A stretch of 6,051 nucleotides of DNA from Flavobacteriales bacterium UBA5869 (lineage in GTDB: Bacteria; Bacteroidota; Bacteroidia; Flavobacteriales_D; Crocinitomicaceae), in NCBI GenBank assembly GCA_002432565.1, contig DJFP01000072.1, forward strand, positions 224-6,274, in the 5' to 3' direction. The position numbers and the translations under genes were made by a program. Below the pieces are notes generated by a model. It did no database searches, was not told where the DNA came from, and saw only the letters and a list, made by a program, of their open reading frames with translations. Numbering within the stretch: position 1 is the stretch's first letter; the number at the start of each line of letters is the position of its first letter. Shown here piece after piece: positions 1-6,051 of the stretch.

Positions 1-860
1 ACAGAAGGTGACAACAGATCCCCGCGCATGTATTTTCGCATCCATTTGGTACAGTCGGTTGGAGTAGAGAAGTAGCCGCCTGCAGCTCCTGCTGTGGAAT
101 TTAAGGAAAGATAACTCATGTAGAAATTATGAGCATCGTCCAAAATTCCGTCTCCGGTAATATCCAGCCATGCGTGCGCTATCGGTGCTGTGACAGTTTC
201 AAAAGCAGGGATGAAAAAAGTACTTAATCCCAAAGGGTCATAGAATCGGTTACGTAGTTCTGTATAAAACGGATTTCCGGTTGCTTCCTGAATAATCATT
301 CCCAACAGGAAGTAGTTGGTGTTACAGTAGGACCACGAAGCTCCGGGTTGAAAAAGCGGTGGTGAAATAAACCGGTCTATCAGTTCTTCAGGTGTCCAGA
401 TTCGTGACATATCAGCTAAAAGTGAATCCTGGTGATGCGGGTGGCTTAATACATCATAAAGCCCGCTTGTGTGGTTCAATAACTGCCGGATTGTAATAGT
501 TGTATCAATGTATGGCATTGTCGGCAGCCATTCGTACAGACTGTCGTCCAGATTCAATGTACCTTCATCCGCTAACTGTAAAATACAAGCTGAAGTGATG
601 GTTTTGGCGACACTTCCTATTAAATACGAGTCATTGGGTGTTACATCCTCTGAAACAGAAGAAGTACCGACAGCATGAGCCCACACCGAACCATCTGAAA
701 CCTGGATGGCTGCACTGAGCGATTTTGCCCCAAGAACGGTTTTCATACTATCGAGCGTATGTTGCAGCTCGCTATCCAAACCGGCTGATATTTGAGCTTT
801 TCCTGAATTCGGAGCTATAAGCAGGGGCATTAAAAAAACAAGCAGGTAGTATATTCTCAT
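1..860 (-). CDS. Exported serine hydrolase, beta-lactamase/esterase (class C-like) family, 3'-truncated by window edge
   Basis: This gene encodes 286 complete residues and runs off the window edge without a stop. Residues 1-22 form a signal peptide (MRIYY, a hydrophobic run, then GKA before Gln23), so the product should act in the periplasm or at the cell surface. The active-site motifs of the serine beta-lactamase/DD-peptidase fold are present: SVAK at 83-86 (nucleophile Ser83, base Lys86) and YCN at 178-180 (Tyr178, Asn180). Other family hallmarks are QLLNHTSGL near 126-134, the PG before the YxN motif, and the GAAGGYFST segment near 258-266. The third motif (KTG or HxG) would lie beyond the edge. 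Family members include D-Ala-D-Ala carboxypeptidases, esterases and D-aminopeptidases; the sequence does not choose among them, and a true antibiotic-degrading enzyme is not implied. The start is firm on the upstream side because an in-frame TAA lies four codons before ATG 860. The acidic loop at 233-242 (DITGDG...DD) resembles a calcium-binding loop. The gene follows the receptor gene by 142 bp on the same strand, and I found no convincing promoter of its own. Confidence 0.88.
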   Translation of the reverse strand, partial: MRIYYLLVFLMPLLIAPNSGKAQISAGLDSELQHTLDSMKTVLGAKSLSAAIQVSDGSVWAHAVGTSSVSEDVTPNDSYLIGSVAKTITSACILQLADEGTLNLDDSLYEWLPTMPYIDTTITIRQLLNHTSGLYDVLSHPHHQDSLLADMSRIWTPEELIDRFISPPLFQPGASWSYCNTNYFLLGMIIQEATGNPFYTELRNRFYDPLGLSTFFIPAFETVTAPIAHAWLDITGDGILDDAHNFYMSYLSLNSTAGAAGGYFSTPTDCTKWMRKYMRGDLLSPS

Positions 861-946
861 AAACTGATTTTAAAAATTATGAGATAAAACTACGCAGGTC
901 GCGGCAGAACTATTTGTCGAAAACTGCTAATTTGAAATGATCAATA

Positions 947-978
947 AAGTAGGGACGAAAAATTTTTCGCCCCTACTT
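947..978. repeat. 32-bp near-perfect palindrome, possible terminator or dispersed repeat
   Basis: An 8-bp outer arm (AAGTAGGG, 947-954) pairs with CCCTACTT (971-978). After one A-C mismatch (955/970), an inner arm CGAAAAA (956-962) meets TTTTTCG (963-969), so the symmetry runs to the centre between 962 and 963. As RNA from the minus strand it would form a stable hairpin about 25 nt after the receptor stop codon, followed by the moderately T-rich TTTATT-like tail. It could therefore terminate receptor transcription, although the tail is poorer than at the HU terminator. The near-symmetric GC-rich ends with an AT-rich centre also resemble short palindromic repeats scattered in some bacterial genomes. 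One copy in this window cannot settle that. Confidence 0.65.
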
Positions 979-1002
979 GGAATCTTAATTCTTTCAAAAA
1001 AA

Positions 1003-3462
1003 TTAATTCGCATTAACCCGCTGCTTCTCCGAATCGGAAGCTCCTGACTGACGTGCATTCAATGCTTTTCCCTTGCTGAATCGGTAAGAAAAACTCACTG
1101 TCAAAACCCGCGTATCCAGTTTACTCAGCCAATTCGCTTTTGAATTAGCGATGTTGCGAATGTCTCCGCCCGGTTGATTCGTGTAAAGGATATCGGATAG
1201 GTTTAGTTTAACAGAACCCTGTTCCTTCAGGATTTTATATGCCAACCCAACCCGGATGGACCCTACGGGAATTGTCAGGAACTGACCGGACAAAATACGT
1301 GTTTGGTAGAATCCTGCAAGGTCTGCTGAGAATTTTGGAGTGATGGTAAAGCGGAATGCCGGACCAACGTACCAATACCATCTGTTGCCAACCAACGGCT
1401 GATCATAAATCACCGTGTTATTACCGATATTTTTCAACTCGGAATAGTACTGGACATTCCACCATTTGGTTAGATTAAACTCTCCGCTGGCGCTTATTCC
1501 ATAGGTTGTTTGGTTTCCGTAATTTCCGGGGCGGCTGTAATAAATGTTGTTTACCTGTTCGTTGGTCTCATTAATGAGGTTATGAACGAGGCTGTAATCA
1601 AGAGTTATGGAAAGCAGGCTTTTATACGAGTATGTAATGTCGAAATTGTATGAGAATGTCGGTTTTAAATAAGGATTTCCGGCGTAGTAAGTATATGCGT
1701 CCATCGGGTAAGTGAAGGGGTTCATATCCTGGTAGTTGGGGTAATCAATTCTTCTGCCGAAAGACATGTTGAACTGGTGGTATTTCAAGCTGTCCGGACT
1801 GTAAGAAAAATAAGCTGTAGGAAACAAGCTATTATACATGCGTTTAAAGCTGGAATCACTGACCAAAGCATTCCCCAATTGGTTCCCGTTCATTTGTATG
1901 CTTTCAAATCGCAAGCCCAGCTGCATACCGAACTTTCCCCATTCCTGAGCATAATTCGCATAAGCTGCGTTGTTATTTTCCTTATATAGGAACCGGTTTG
2001 AAAAGGTGTAATTCGGAGTTTGGGTACCATTTGCGTCTACATCGTAAAAATCTGCTGTGTTATCTGTGTTTACAAAGGCGGTCTTGATCCCGAATTCCAG
2101 TCTGTTATTGCTTTTTAAAGGATTTGTATAATCTATTTTTGCGGTTTTGATAGCTATGTCAGCAGGGAGCGAAGAATATAAGTTCAGGTTGCTGACAGGC
2201 GTTCCGTCCGGAGTTCTGACCTGGTTGTCCAGTGTTTGCTCCTGGTTCGATGTGTATCTGATATAATCCGCATTAACAGCAAGTTCTTTTCCCAAGCTGT
2301 CTATTTTCAGGGTGTAGTTCACATTCGCACTTCCGTTGTACCAGCTGTTTTCAGCCATCGTATAGGCAGAAACCAAAGCTGAAGTAGAATTGTCTGCCGC
2401 TAAAATGGAAGCATGGCTGTCGTGACTGGTTTTGGAAGGGTTGTAAAATCCTGAAAACACGACACCAATTGTTGACTTCTTACTTGCGTACCAATCCATT
2501 CCGATCTTAGCGGATCTTCCGCCATGTTCCCTTTTGATATAGGAATTCTGTAAAAAAGAAGAGCTTGTCTGACCATCCGGAGTGAAGTAATAACGATTGA
2601 TATCTAAGTCCTGGTATGAATTGTTTTGGCTCCAGCCCAGAGTCGAGAAGAGATTGATCTTGCTGACCCGGTAGTTGAAATTGAAGCTGTTATTGGTGCG
2701 GTAATATCTTCCCTGGCCGTAACTTAGAGTAATTCCACCGTTAAATCCTTTTTCCTTCAGTTTTTTCAAAATGATATTGATGATCCCGGCATTCCCGGAA
2801 GCATCGTACCTGGCGGGCGGATTAGTCATTATCTCAATGGAAGCAACCATATTTGAAGGCAATGAGCGTAAATAGCCCGCAAGATCTTCCTGTGACATAT
2901 ATGTAGGTTTGTTATCTATGAAAACCTGTACTCCGGCTTTTCCTTTTAAAGAAATATTCCCGTTCATATCTACCGTAACCCCAGGTGCTTTTTCCAGGAG
3001 GTCAAGGACTGTTGTTCCGGAACCTCCGACAAGTGCATCCGGGTTTACAACAACGCGGTCAATTTTACGTTCTATAAATGGCTTTTTAACGGTGATAACG
3101 ACGTCGTCTAACGCGGTGACAGGGGCACTCACTGAAATTTCCGGTAATTCGATCCGTGAAGCCGTTGAATCTATCTGAAAACCGGGACTTACAAATTTCT
3201 GGTAATCTATTTGGTCGATGATAACGACAAATGTTCCCGTTTTTGAAATCTCCAGTTCAAAATTCCCCAATGAATCGCTGATTGCGGCTTTTACCAATGA
3301 AGAATCAGAAGCAAGACATAATCTTACAATCGGTGGTGATTGCGGATCAATTCCTTTGACTTTTCCTGAAACATTAATTTGCTGTGCAGATAGGTCCTGA
3401 AAGGATTGAAGTATTAAAAAAGAAAGGAATAGAATAAGGGAATTGAAGTGTGTTTTGGTCAT
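1003..3462 (-). CDS. TonB-dependent-receptor-like outer-membrane beta-barrel protein (carboxypeptidase-regulatory-like domain, plug, barrel)
   Basis: This 819-residue protein should sit in the outer membrane and probably imports a substrate with TonB energy. In order it has: a signal peptide (about 1-26, hydrophobic core LILFLSFLIL, cleavage near SAQQ); a carboxypeptidase-regulatory-like beta-sandwich (about 29-110); a linker with DDVVIT that may act as a TonB box (about 119-124); a plug domain (about 128-235) with LDLLEKAPGV, the FIDNKP loop and NPPARYDASGNAGIINI; then a barrel of roughly 570 residues rich in alternating aromatic strands. The barrel ends with VSFSYRF near 790, followed by a hydrophilic tail (SGASDSEKQRV) of the kind I recognise from this Bacteroidota barrel family (OMP_b-brl_3 type). 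Length is normal for the family and no frameshift is visible. An in-frame TGA two codons upstream rules out a longer N-terminus. No SusD-like gene is nearby, so this is not a standard SusC/SusD glycan pair. Its position just after an AraC-type gene suggests regulated expression. The substrate is unknown; metal chelates, peptides or small organics are all possible. Confidence 0.9.
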   Translation of the reverse strand: MTKTHFNSLILFLSFLILQSFQDLSAQQINVSGKVKGIDPQSPPIVRLCLASDSSLVKAAISDSLGNFELEISKTGTFVVIIDQIDYQKFVSPGFQIDSTASRIELPEISVSAPVTALDDVVITVKKPFIERKIDRVVVNPDALVGGSGTTVLDLLEKAPGVTVDMNGNISLKGKAGVQVFIDNKPTYMSQEDLAGYLRSLPSNMVASIEIMTNPPARYDASGNAGIINIILKKLKEKGFNGGITLSYGQGRYYRTNNSFNFNYRVSKINLFSTLGWSQNNSYQDLDINRYYFTPDGQTSSSFLQNSYIKREHGGRSAKIGMDWYASKKSTIGVVFSGFYNPSKTSHDSHASILAADNSTSALVSAYTMAENSWYNGSANVNYTLKIDSLGKELAVNADYIRYTSNQEQTLDNQVRTPDGTPVSNLNLYSSLPADIAIKTAKIDYTNPLKSNNRLEFGIKTAFVNTDNTADFYDVDANGTQTPNYTFSNRFLYKENNNAAYANYAQEWGKFGMQLGLRFESIQMNGNQLGNALVSDSSFKRMYNSLFPTAYFSYSPDSLKYHQFNMSFGRRIDYPNYQDMNPFTYPMDAYTYYAGNPYLKPTFSYNFDITYSYKSLLSITLDYSLVHNLINETNEQVNNIYYSRPGNYGNQTTYGISASGEFNLTKWWNVQYYSELKNIGNNTVIYDQPLVGNRWYWYVGPAFRFTITPKFSADLAGFYQTRILSGQFLTIPVGSIRVGLAYKILKEQGSVKLNLSDILYTNQPGGDIRNIANSKANWLSKLDTRVLTVSFSYRFSKGKALNARQSGASDSEKQRVNAN

Positions 3463-3472
3463 GGGTCATTGA

Positions 3473-3504
3473 AAATAGAACTGTCTTACAAAGATGTTCT
3501 ATTT
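3473..3504. promoter_or_regulatory. 9-bp perfect inverted repeat in the receptor upstream region; candidate operator or 5' hairpin, with weak promoter
   Basis: AAATAGAAC (3473-3481) and GTTCTATTT (3496-3504) are perfect inverted copies separated by 14 bp. The inner arm edge lies 11 bp upstream of the receptor ATG. On the minus strand the spacer and adjoining base hold CATCTTTG (3496-3489), one base off the Bacteroidota -7 element TAnnTTTG, but no good TTG is found at the -33 distance, so the promoter call is weak. The symmetry could be a dimeric regulator site covering the promoter, a hairpin in the receptor mRNA leader, or a poor terminator for the upstream araC-type gene, since it is AT-rich and lacks a real T tract. 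No Shine-Dalgarno sequence precedes the ATG. Confidence 0.45.
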
Positions 3505-3569
3505 CGAGAGAAGTTGCTTGTAAATCAGTGCTAATTTGTGTAAAAGAGTTTATTCCGTGTTGAACGGTT

Positions 3570-4475
3570 TTAAAACCTGGTTGAGTAATGAGTTGGAGGA
3601 ATTTTGTAGTGCTTCTTAAATGCTTTACTAAAGGAATAAATATCTGCAAACCCTGTTGAAACAGCTACATCAGACACCGAATAATCTGCTTTTAGCAACA
3701 GCGCAGCATGCCTTAATCTTACTGAAAGTATGTATTGATAGGGGGTAAAGCCTATCACTTGTTTGAATAAGCGGAAGAAGTGGTACTCGGACATTCCGGC
3801 TGTATGTGCGATGTTTTCAATGGTTAGTATTTCCGAATAGTTCGAATCAATGAACTCTTTTCCTCTTAAAACACGGCGGCATAAATCACGCTGTGTTTCG
3901 TTCCTTACTGCTTTGATGGATTGAAGCTGTTTAAAAACCAGTACCTGGTCACTAACCAATGCCTCAGCCAGTTGGTAGAATAGTTCCTGGTTTACCAGAT
4001 CATGGGTAAAGGTCTGGTTATTGATACTGTTGTTTATGTGCTGAAGTTTTCGTCCCAGTTCCGTATGTGGGGCGTGGTATTGGTTCTCCAGGAATTCTTT
4101 GCTGTAAAAGAAGTTGGATAGCTCAAGGTCGGAAACAGGCGTGTCGGGAGCCTGAATGGTTGAAACAACATCTGCAATCAGCTCATTGGAAATATTCAGG
4201 CACATGCCCTTTACATCCTTTTCGCTGTCAATAATTACACGGCCTTCTTTGTAGCCGTTCATTAAAAGATACGAGCCGGAATGAACCGTATACGAACGGT
4301 TGTTAATGGTATAGCGCTCGATTCCGTCTCGCACAAACTTAATGGCAAAGCAATGAGAAGTCATTGATCGCTCAAAATCCTTTAAGGACGACAAATTGAA
4401 GACGTTGCCGGTTTCGCCGACACGCACCATCATCTGGCCGTTTTTGTAGAGAGAAGGATTGCTGAGCGTTCTCAT
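3570..4475 (-). CDS. AraC-family transcriptional regulator with cupin-like N-terminal domain
   Basis: This 301-residue cytoplasmic protein has the usual length and architecture of AraC/XylS activators. The N-terminal part (about 40-100) reads as a cupin-like beta domain (FAIKFVRDGIERYTINNRSY, then SGSYLLMNG), likely the effector-sensing or dimerisation part. A helical linker covers about 120-205. The C-terminal DNA-binding domain (about 206-301) has a first helix-turn-helix at LTIENIAHTAGMSEYHFFRLFK (about 218-238), then GFTPYQYI, and a second in SVSDVAVSTGFADIYSFSKAFKKHY (266-290), ending PPTHY as is typical. The effector is unknown. ATG 4475 is the first in-frame ATG I find; the upstream frame stays open without another ATG. 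It has its own leader of about 190 bp after the HU terminator, where I found no convincing promoter. The gene lies 107 bp upstream of the receptor gene on the same strand, so that gene is the obvious candidate target; this is inference from position only. Confidence 0.92.
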   Translation of the reverse strand: MRTLSNPSLYKNGQMMVRVGETGNVFNLSSLKDFERSMTSHCFAIKFVRDGIERYTINNRSYTVHSGSYLLMNGYKEGRVIIDSEKDVKGMCLNISNELIADVVSTIQAPDTPVSDLELSNFFYSKEFLENQYHAPHTELGRKLQHINNSINNQTFTHDLVNQELFYQLAEALVSDQVLVFKQLQSIKAVRNETQRDLCRRVLRGKEFIDSNYSEILTIENIAHTAGMSEYHFFRLFKQVIGFTPYQYILSVRLRHAALLLKADYSVSDVAVSTGFADIYSFSKAFKKHYKIPPTHYSTRF

Positions 4476-4668
4476 TATTAGCGTTTCTATCAGCCAATGT
4501 ATCTAAAAATGACCAAGATCTAAAGTGATTGAATGAGCTATCTCTTGAAGTGTATGGATCAACTAAGGAAATGTAGTGTATACGAATTAAAATTTCGGAA
4601 GAATAAATTAGTACTTCTTAAAAGTTATTACAGCAGCGACGGTGAGTCCTTGGAAAAAAGTAAGAGGC

Positions 4669-4705
4669 AAAAAAAATCCTCTTCTCGGCTTAGCCAAGAA
4701 GAGGA
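4669..4705 (-). terminator. Intrinsic terminator of the HU gene
   Basis: Read on the minus strand, the hairpin starts 24 nt after the HU stop codon. TCCTCTTCT (4705-4697) pairs with 4685-4677 over 9 bp, then one mismatch, then GGC/GCC and a 3-nt loop (4692-4690). The stem is followed directly by eight T residues (4676-4669). This is a classical Rho-independent terminator. It separates HU from the araC-type gene, so the latter needs its own promoter. Confidence 0.92.
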
Positions 4706-4729
4706 CCTTTTCTCTAAAGAATATCGTTC

Positions 4730-5002
4730 TTAGTTAACCGCTCCGGATAACTCAGCACCAGCTTTGAAACGTACTACGTTCTTAGCTGCGATTTTGATTT
4801 CTTTTCCTGTTTGTGGGTTACGACCAGTTCTAGCCTCACGCTTAGAAACTGAGAAAGATCCGAATCCTACCAAAGAAATACGGTCTCCTTTTTTCAATGC
4901 TCCAGCTGTAGCACCTACAAATGCATCCAATGCTTTTTTAGCATCAGCTTTAGACAATCCTGCTTCAGAAGCAATCGCATCAATTAATTCTGCTTTGTTC
5001 AT
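4730..5002 (-). CDS. hup: HU-family nucleoid DNA-binding protein
   Basis: This 90-residue protein has the standard length of HU. It dimerises, bends DNA with little sequence preference and helps organise the chromosome in replication, repair and transcription. The N-terminal helical dimerisation part (MNKAELIDAIASEAGLSKADAKKALDAF, 1-28) is followed by the beta saddle with GFGSF at 46-50. The flexible DNA-binding arm carries the invariant RNPQTG at 61-66, whose Pro63 inserts between base pairs. The C-terminal helix follows VVRFKAG. No extra domain or tail is present, unlike the longer HU variants also found in Bacteroidota. The start is set by homology, by the conserved MNK beginning and by a good promoter upstream. 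The gene is monocistronic as far as can be seen, with a promoter at 5072-5043 and a terminator at 4705-4669. It could also be called hupB-like; IHF is less likely because residues around the arm follow HU. Confidence 0.97.
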   Translation of the reverse strand: MNKAELIDAIASEAGLSKADAKKALDAFVGATAGALKKGDRISLVGFGSFSVSKREARTGRNPQTGKEIKIAAKNVVRFKAGAELSGAVN

Positions 5003-5042
5003 AGTTTGGTTTTTTTTGAATGATTTCTAATAATTAACACAA

Positions 5043-5072
5043 CAAAAATATATGAATATGCTTCTCTACCAA
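5043..5072 (-). promoter_or_regulatory. HU promoter, Bacteroidota primary-sigma type
   Basis: On the minus strand TTG (5072-5070) is followed by exactly 19 nt and then TATTTTTG (5050-5043), a full match to the TAnnTTTG -7 element with the -33 TTG of the Bacteroidota primary sigma factor. Transcription should begin near 5036-5038, giving a leader of about 35 nt. The leader ends in an A-rich run (CAAAAAAAACC) rather than a Shine-Dalgarno sequence, as is common for highly expressed genes in this phylum. Confidence 0.75.
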
Positions 5073-5096
5073 GACCAAACACTAAAAAGCGCCAAT

Positions 5097-5127
5097 TTTG
5101 TTGATAAATAAACGCATTTGTTGATAA
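5097..5127. repeat. 11-bp direct repeat with 20-bp period upstream of the HU promoter
   Basis: TTTGTTGATAA occurs identically at 5097-5107 and 5117-5127. The 20-bp period is close to two helical turns, so a protein bound to both copies would face the same side of the DNA. The nearer copy ends about 25 bp upstream of the -33 element. On the minus strand each copy contains TTATCAACA, one base different from the DnaA-box form TTATCCACA. It may be an activator or DnaA-like site for HU, or simply AT-rich chance repetition. Confidence 0.5.
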
Positions 5128-5181
5128 GCATCCCTGTTTTTAGGGGTTTTCAGAAGAATTTGGGCTTTTCCACGATGAAAT

Positions 5182-6051
5182 TTAGTTCAAAGGAATGGTC
5201 CAATCGGATGAATTATTTCCCACCAACCACTCTTTTGAGGTCATTTTCTTCTTTCCTTCCACCTGGAATTCCAAAATTTCGAGCTGTTTTTGGTTGGTAT
5301 CAACAAATAACTGGGTCTTGGTCGATGATAAACCAATCGATCCGTTTCCTTTTTGTTCCGTAATCCGTGTTTTAAAAACCTTCACATTCTTCAGTTCTCC
5401 TTTTGAGTTCTTCCAGGTTGTCCAGGCTGACGGATATGGATTCAATCCTCTCACCAAGTTGTGGATCGCTGCAGGATTCGCATTCCAGTCTATTTGAGTA
5501 TTCTCCTTGAACAATTTCGGAGCCGGACGCATGCTTGTTCCCAACTCGGATTGCGGGATCGGATTTACTTCATTGGCTGCAATGCGGTTGAGGGTATCTA
5601 CAACTAAACTTCCGCCCGTTTCGATCATCCGGTCGTGCAGTTCTCCGGCGCTTTCGTCTTCGGAGATCATCATTTCTGTTTGACCGATAACGTTTCCTGT
5701 ATCAATCGCTTCGTCAATGAAGAATGTACTTACTCCTGTTTTCGTATCTCCGTTAATAATAGCCCAATTGATCGGAGCAGCTCCGCGGTAATCGGGAAGC
5801 AGGGATGCATGCAGGTTAAATGTTCCGAGTTTCGGCATTTTCCAAACTTCAGTCGGAAGCATTCGGAAAGCAACTACTACAAAAACATCTGCATTCAATG
5901 CTTTCAGTTCAGAAAGGAATTGTTCGTCCTTTAAAGAAACCGGTTGAAGAATAGGAAGCCCGTGTTTTTTTGCAGCGACCTTCACGGCACTTTCATTCAT
6001 CTGCTGTCCGCGACCGGCAGGTTTGTCGGCCACAGTCACTACTCCAACCAA
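5182..6051 (-). CDS. fmt: Methionyl-tRNA formyltransferase, N-terminus cut by window edge
   Basis: The enzyme transfers a formyl group from 10-formyltetrahydrofolate to initiator Met-tRNA in the cytoplasm, preparing it for translation initiation. The 289 visible residues begin inside the gene: the first visible codon is TTG (Leu) and aligns near residue 30 of E. coli Fmt, so about 29 residues are missing. The loop ADKPAGRGQQ (8-17) matches the tRNA-binding loop. The catalytic triad is present as Asn79, His81 and Asp117, with the same 38-residue Asn-to-Asp spacing as in E. coli. The folate-site motif reads HASLLPDYRGAAPI (81-94), with Asp where E. coli has Arg. The C-terminal tRNA-binding domain starts near IDWN (187-190) and includes VRGLNPYPSAW (200-210). 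The frame is intact to a TAA at 5182. HU follows after 179 bp from its own promoter. No clear terminator for fmt is visible. Confidence 0.97.
   Translation of the reverse strand: MVGVVTVADKPAGRGQQMNESAVKVAAKKHGLPILQPVSLKDEQFLSELKALNADVFVVVAFRMLPTEVWKMPKLGTFNLHASLLPDYRGAAPINWAIINGDTKTGVSTFFIDEAIDTGNVIGQTEMMISEDESAGELHDRMIETGGSLVVDTLNRIAANEVNPIPQSELGTSMRPAPKLFKENTQIDWNANPAAIHNLVRGLNPYPSAWTTWKNSKGELKNVKVFKTRITEQKGNGSIGLSSTKTQLFVDTNQKQLEILEFQVEGKKKMTSKEWLVGNNSSDWTIPLN

Noticed and set aside
1003..3462. SusC-type glycan importer
   Set aside because: The domain order partly fits, but the protein is shorter than typical SusC, the barrel family looks different and no SusD-like lipoprotein gene is adjacent.
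3555..3567. Mini-hairpin CCGT/ACGG just after the AraC-type stop codon
   Set aside because: A 4-bp stem without an adjoining T tract on the minus strand is too weak to call a terminator.
3374..3649. A 91-codon minus-strand open frame bridging the AraC-type and receptor genes
   Set aside because: It overlaps the ends of two well-supported genes in another frame and has no domain or signal features.
4549..4581. 7-bp direct repeat AGTGTAT in the leader of the AraC-type gene, 26 bp apart
   Set aside because: It is short, out of helical phase (about 2.5 turns) and likely by chance; not enough to propose an autoregulatory site.
4533..4733. A 66-codon plus-strand open frame between the AraC-type gene and HU
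   Set aside because: Its lysine/serine-rich second half is the HU terminator hairpin and T tract read in reverse, its end overlaps the HU stop codon, and it resembles no protein I know.
5132..5150. Small hairpin CCCT-6-nt-AGGG followed by TTTT on the plus strand in the fmt-HU gap
   Set aside because: The stem is only 4 bp, the T tract faces the plus strand where no gene lies upstream, and there is no T tract on the fmt-transcribed strand.
5195..5934. Several plus-strand open frames inside fmt
   Set aside because: They are antisense to a gene with intact catalytic motifs and show no protein-like features of their own.

Overview
The window looks like chromosomal DNA from a member of the Bacteroidota, possibly Flavobacteriia; the class is a guess. 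Four things point there. (1) There is an outer-membrane beta-barrel receptor with an N-terminal carboxypeptidase-regulatory-like domain, a type abundant in that phylum. (2) The gene upstream regions I read closely lack Shine-Dalgarno sequences. (3) The HU gene has a textbook Bacteroidota promoter (TTG, 19 nt, TAnnTTTG). (4) The HU and Fmt sequences look like those of that phylum. All five recognisable genes lie on the minus strand, so transcription runs from high to low coordinates, and the longest stretch without a gene is about 250 bp.

Layout in the direction of transcription: methionyl-tRNA formyltransferase (fmt, 6051 to 5182, its first 29 or so residues outside the window); a 179-bp gap with an 11-bp direct repeat and the HU promoter; the nucleoid protein HU (5002 to 4730), followed by a strong intrinsic terminator (4705 to 4669); a leader of about 190 bp; an AraC-family regulator (4475 to 3570); a 107-bp gap with a perfect 9-bp inverted repeat; an 819-residue TonB-dependent-receptor-like outer-membrane protein (3462 to 1003); a 142-bp gap with a long near-perfect palindrome; and an exported serine hydrolase of the beta-lactamase/esterase family (860 to 1), cut by the window edge before its end.

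Functionally there are two blocks. fmt and HU are housekeeping genes (formylation of initiator tRNA, chromosome organisation). The HU terminator separates them from what looks like an accessory block: a cytoplasmic regulator with a cupin-like sensing domain, an outer-membrane receptor and a periplasmic or surface hydrolase. A plausible but unproven reading is that the regulator controls the receptor next to it, and perhaps the hydrolase. The substrate cannot be deduced, and there is no SusD partner in the window.

I do not see a clearly new biological system. The most interesting items are non-coding: the inverted repeat at the receptor promoter, the palindrome after the receptor gene, and the phased direct repeat upstream of the HU promoter.
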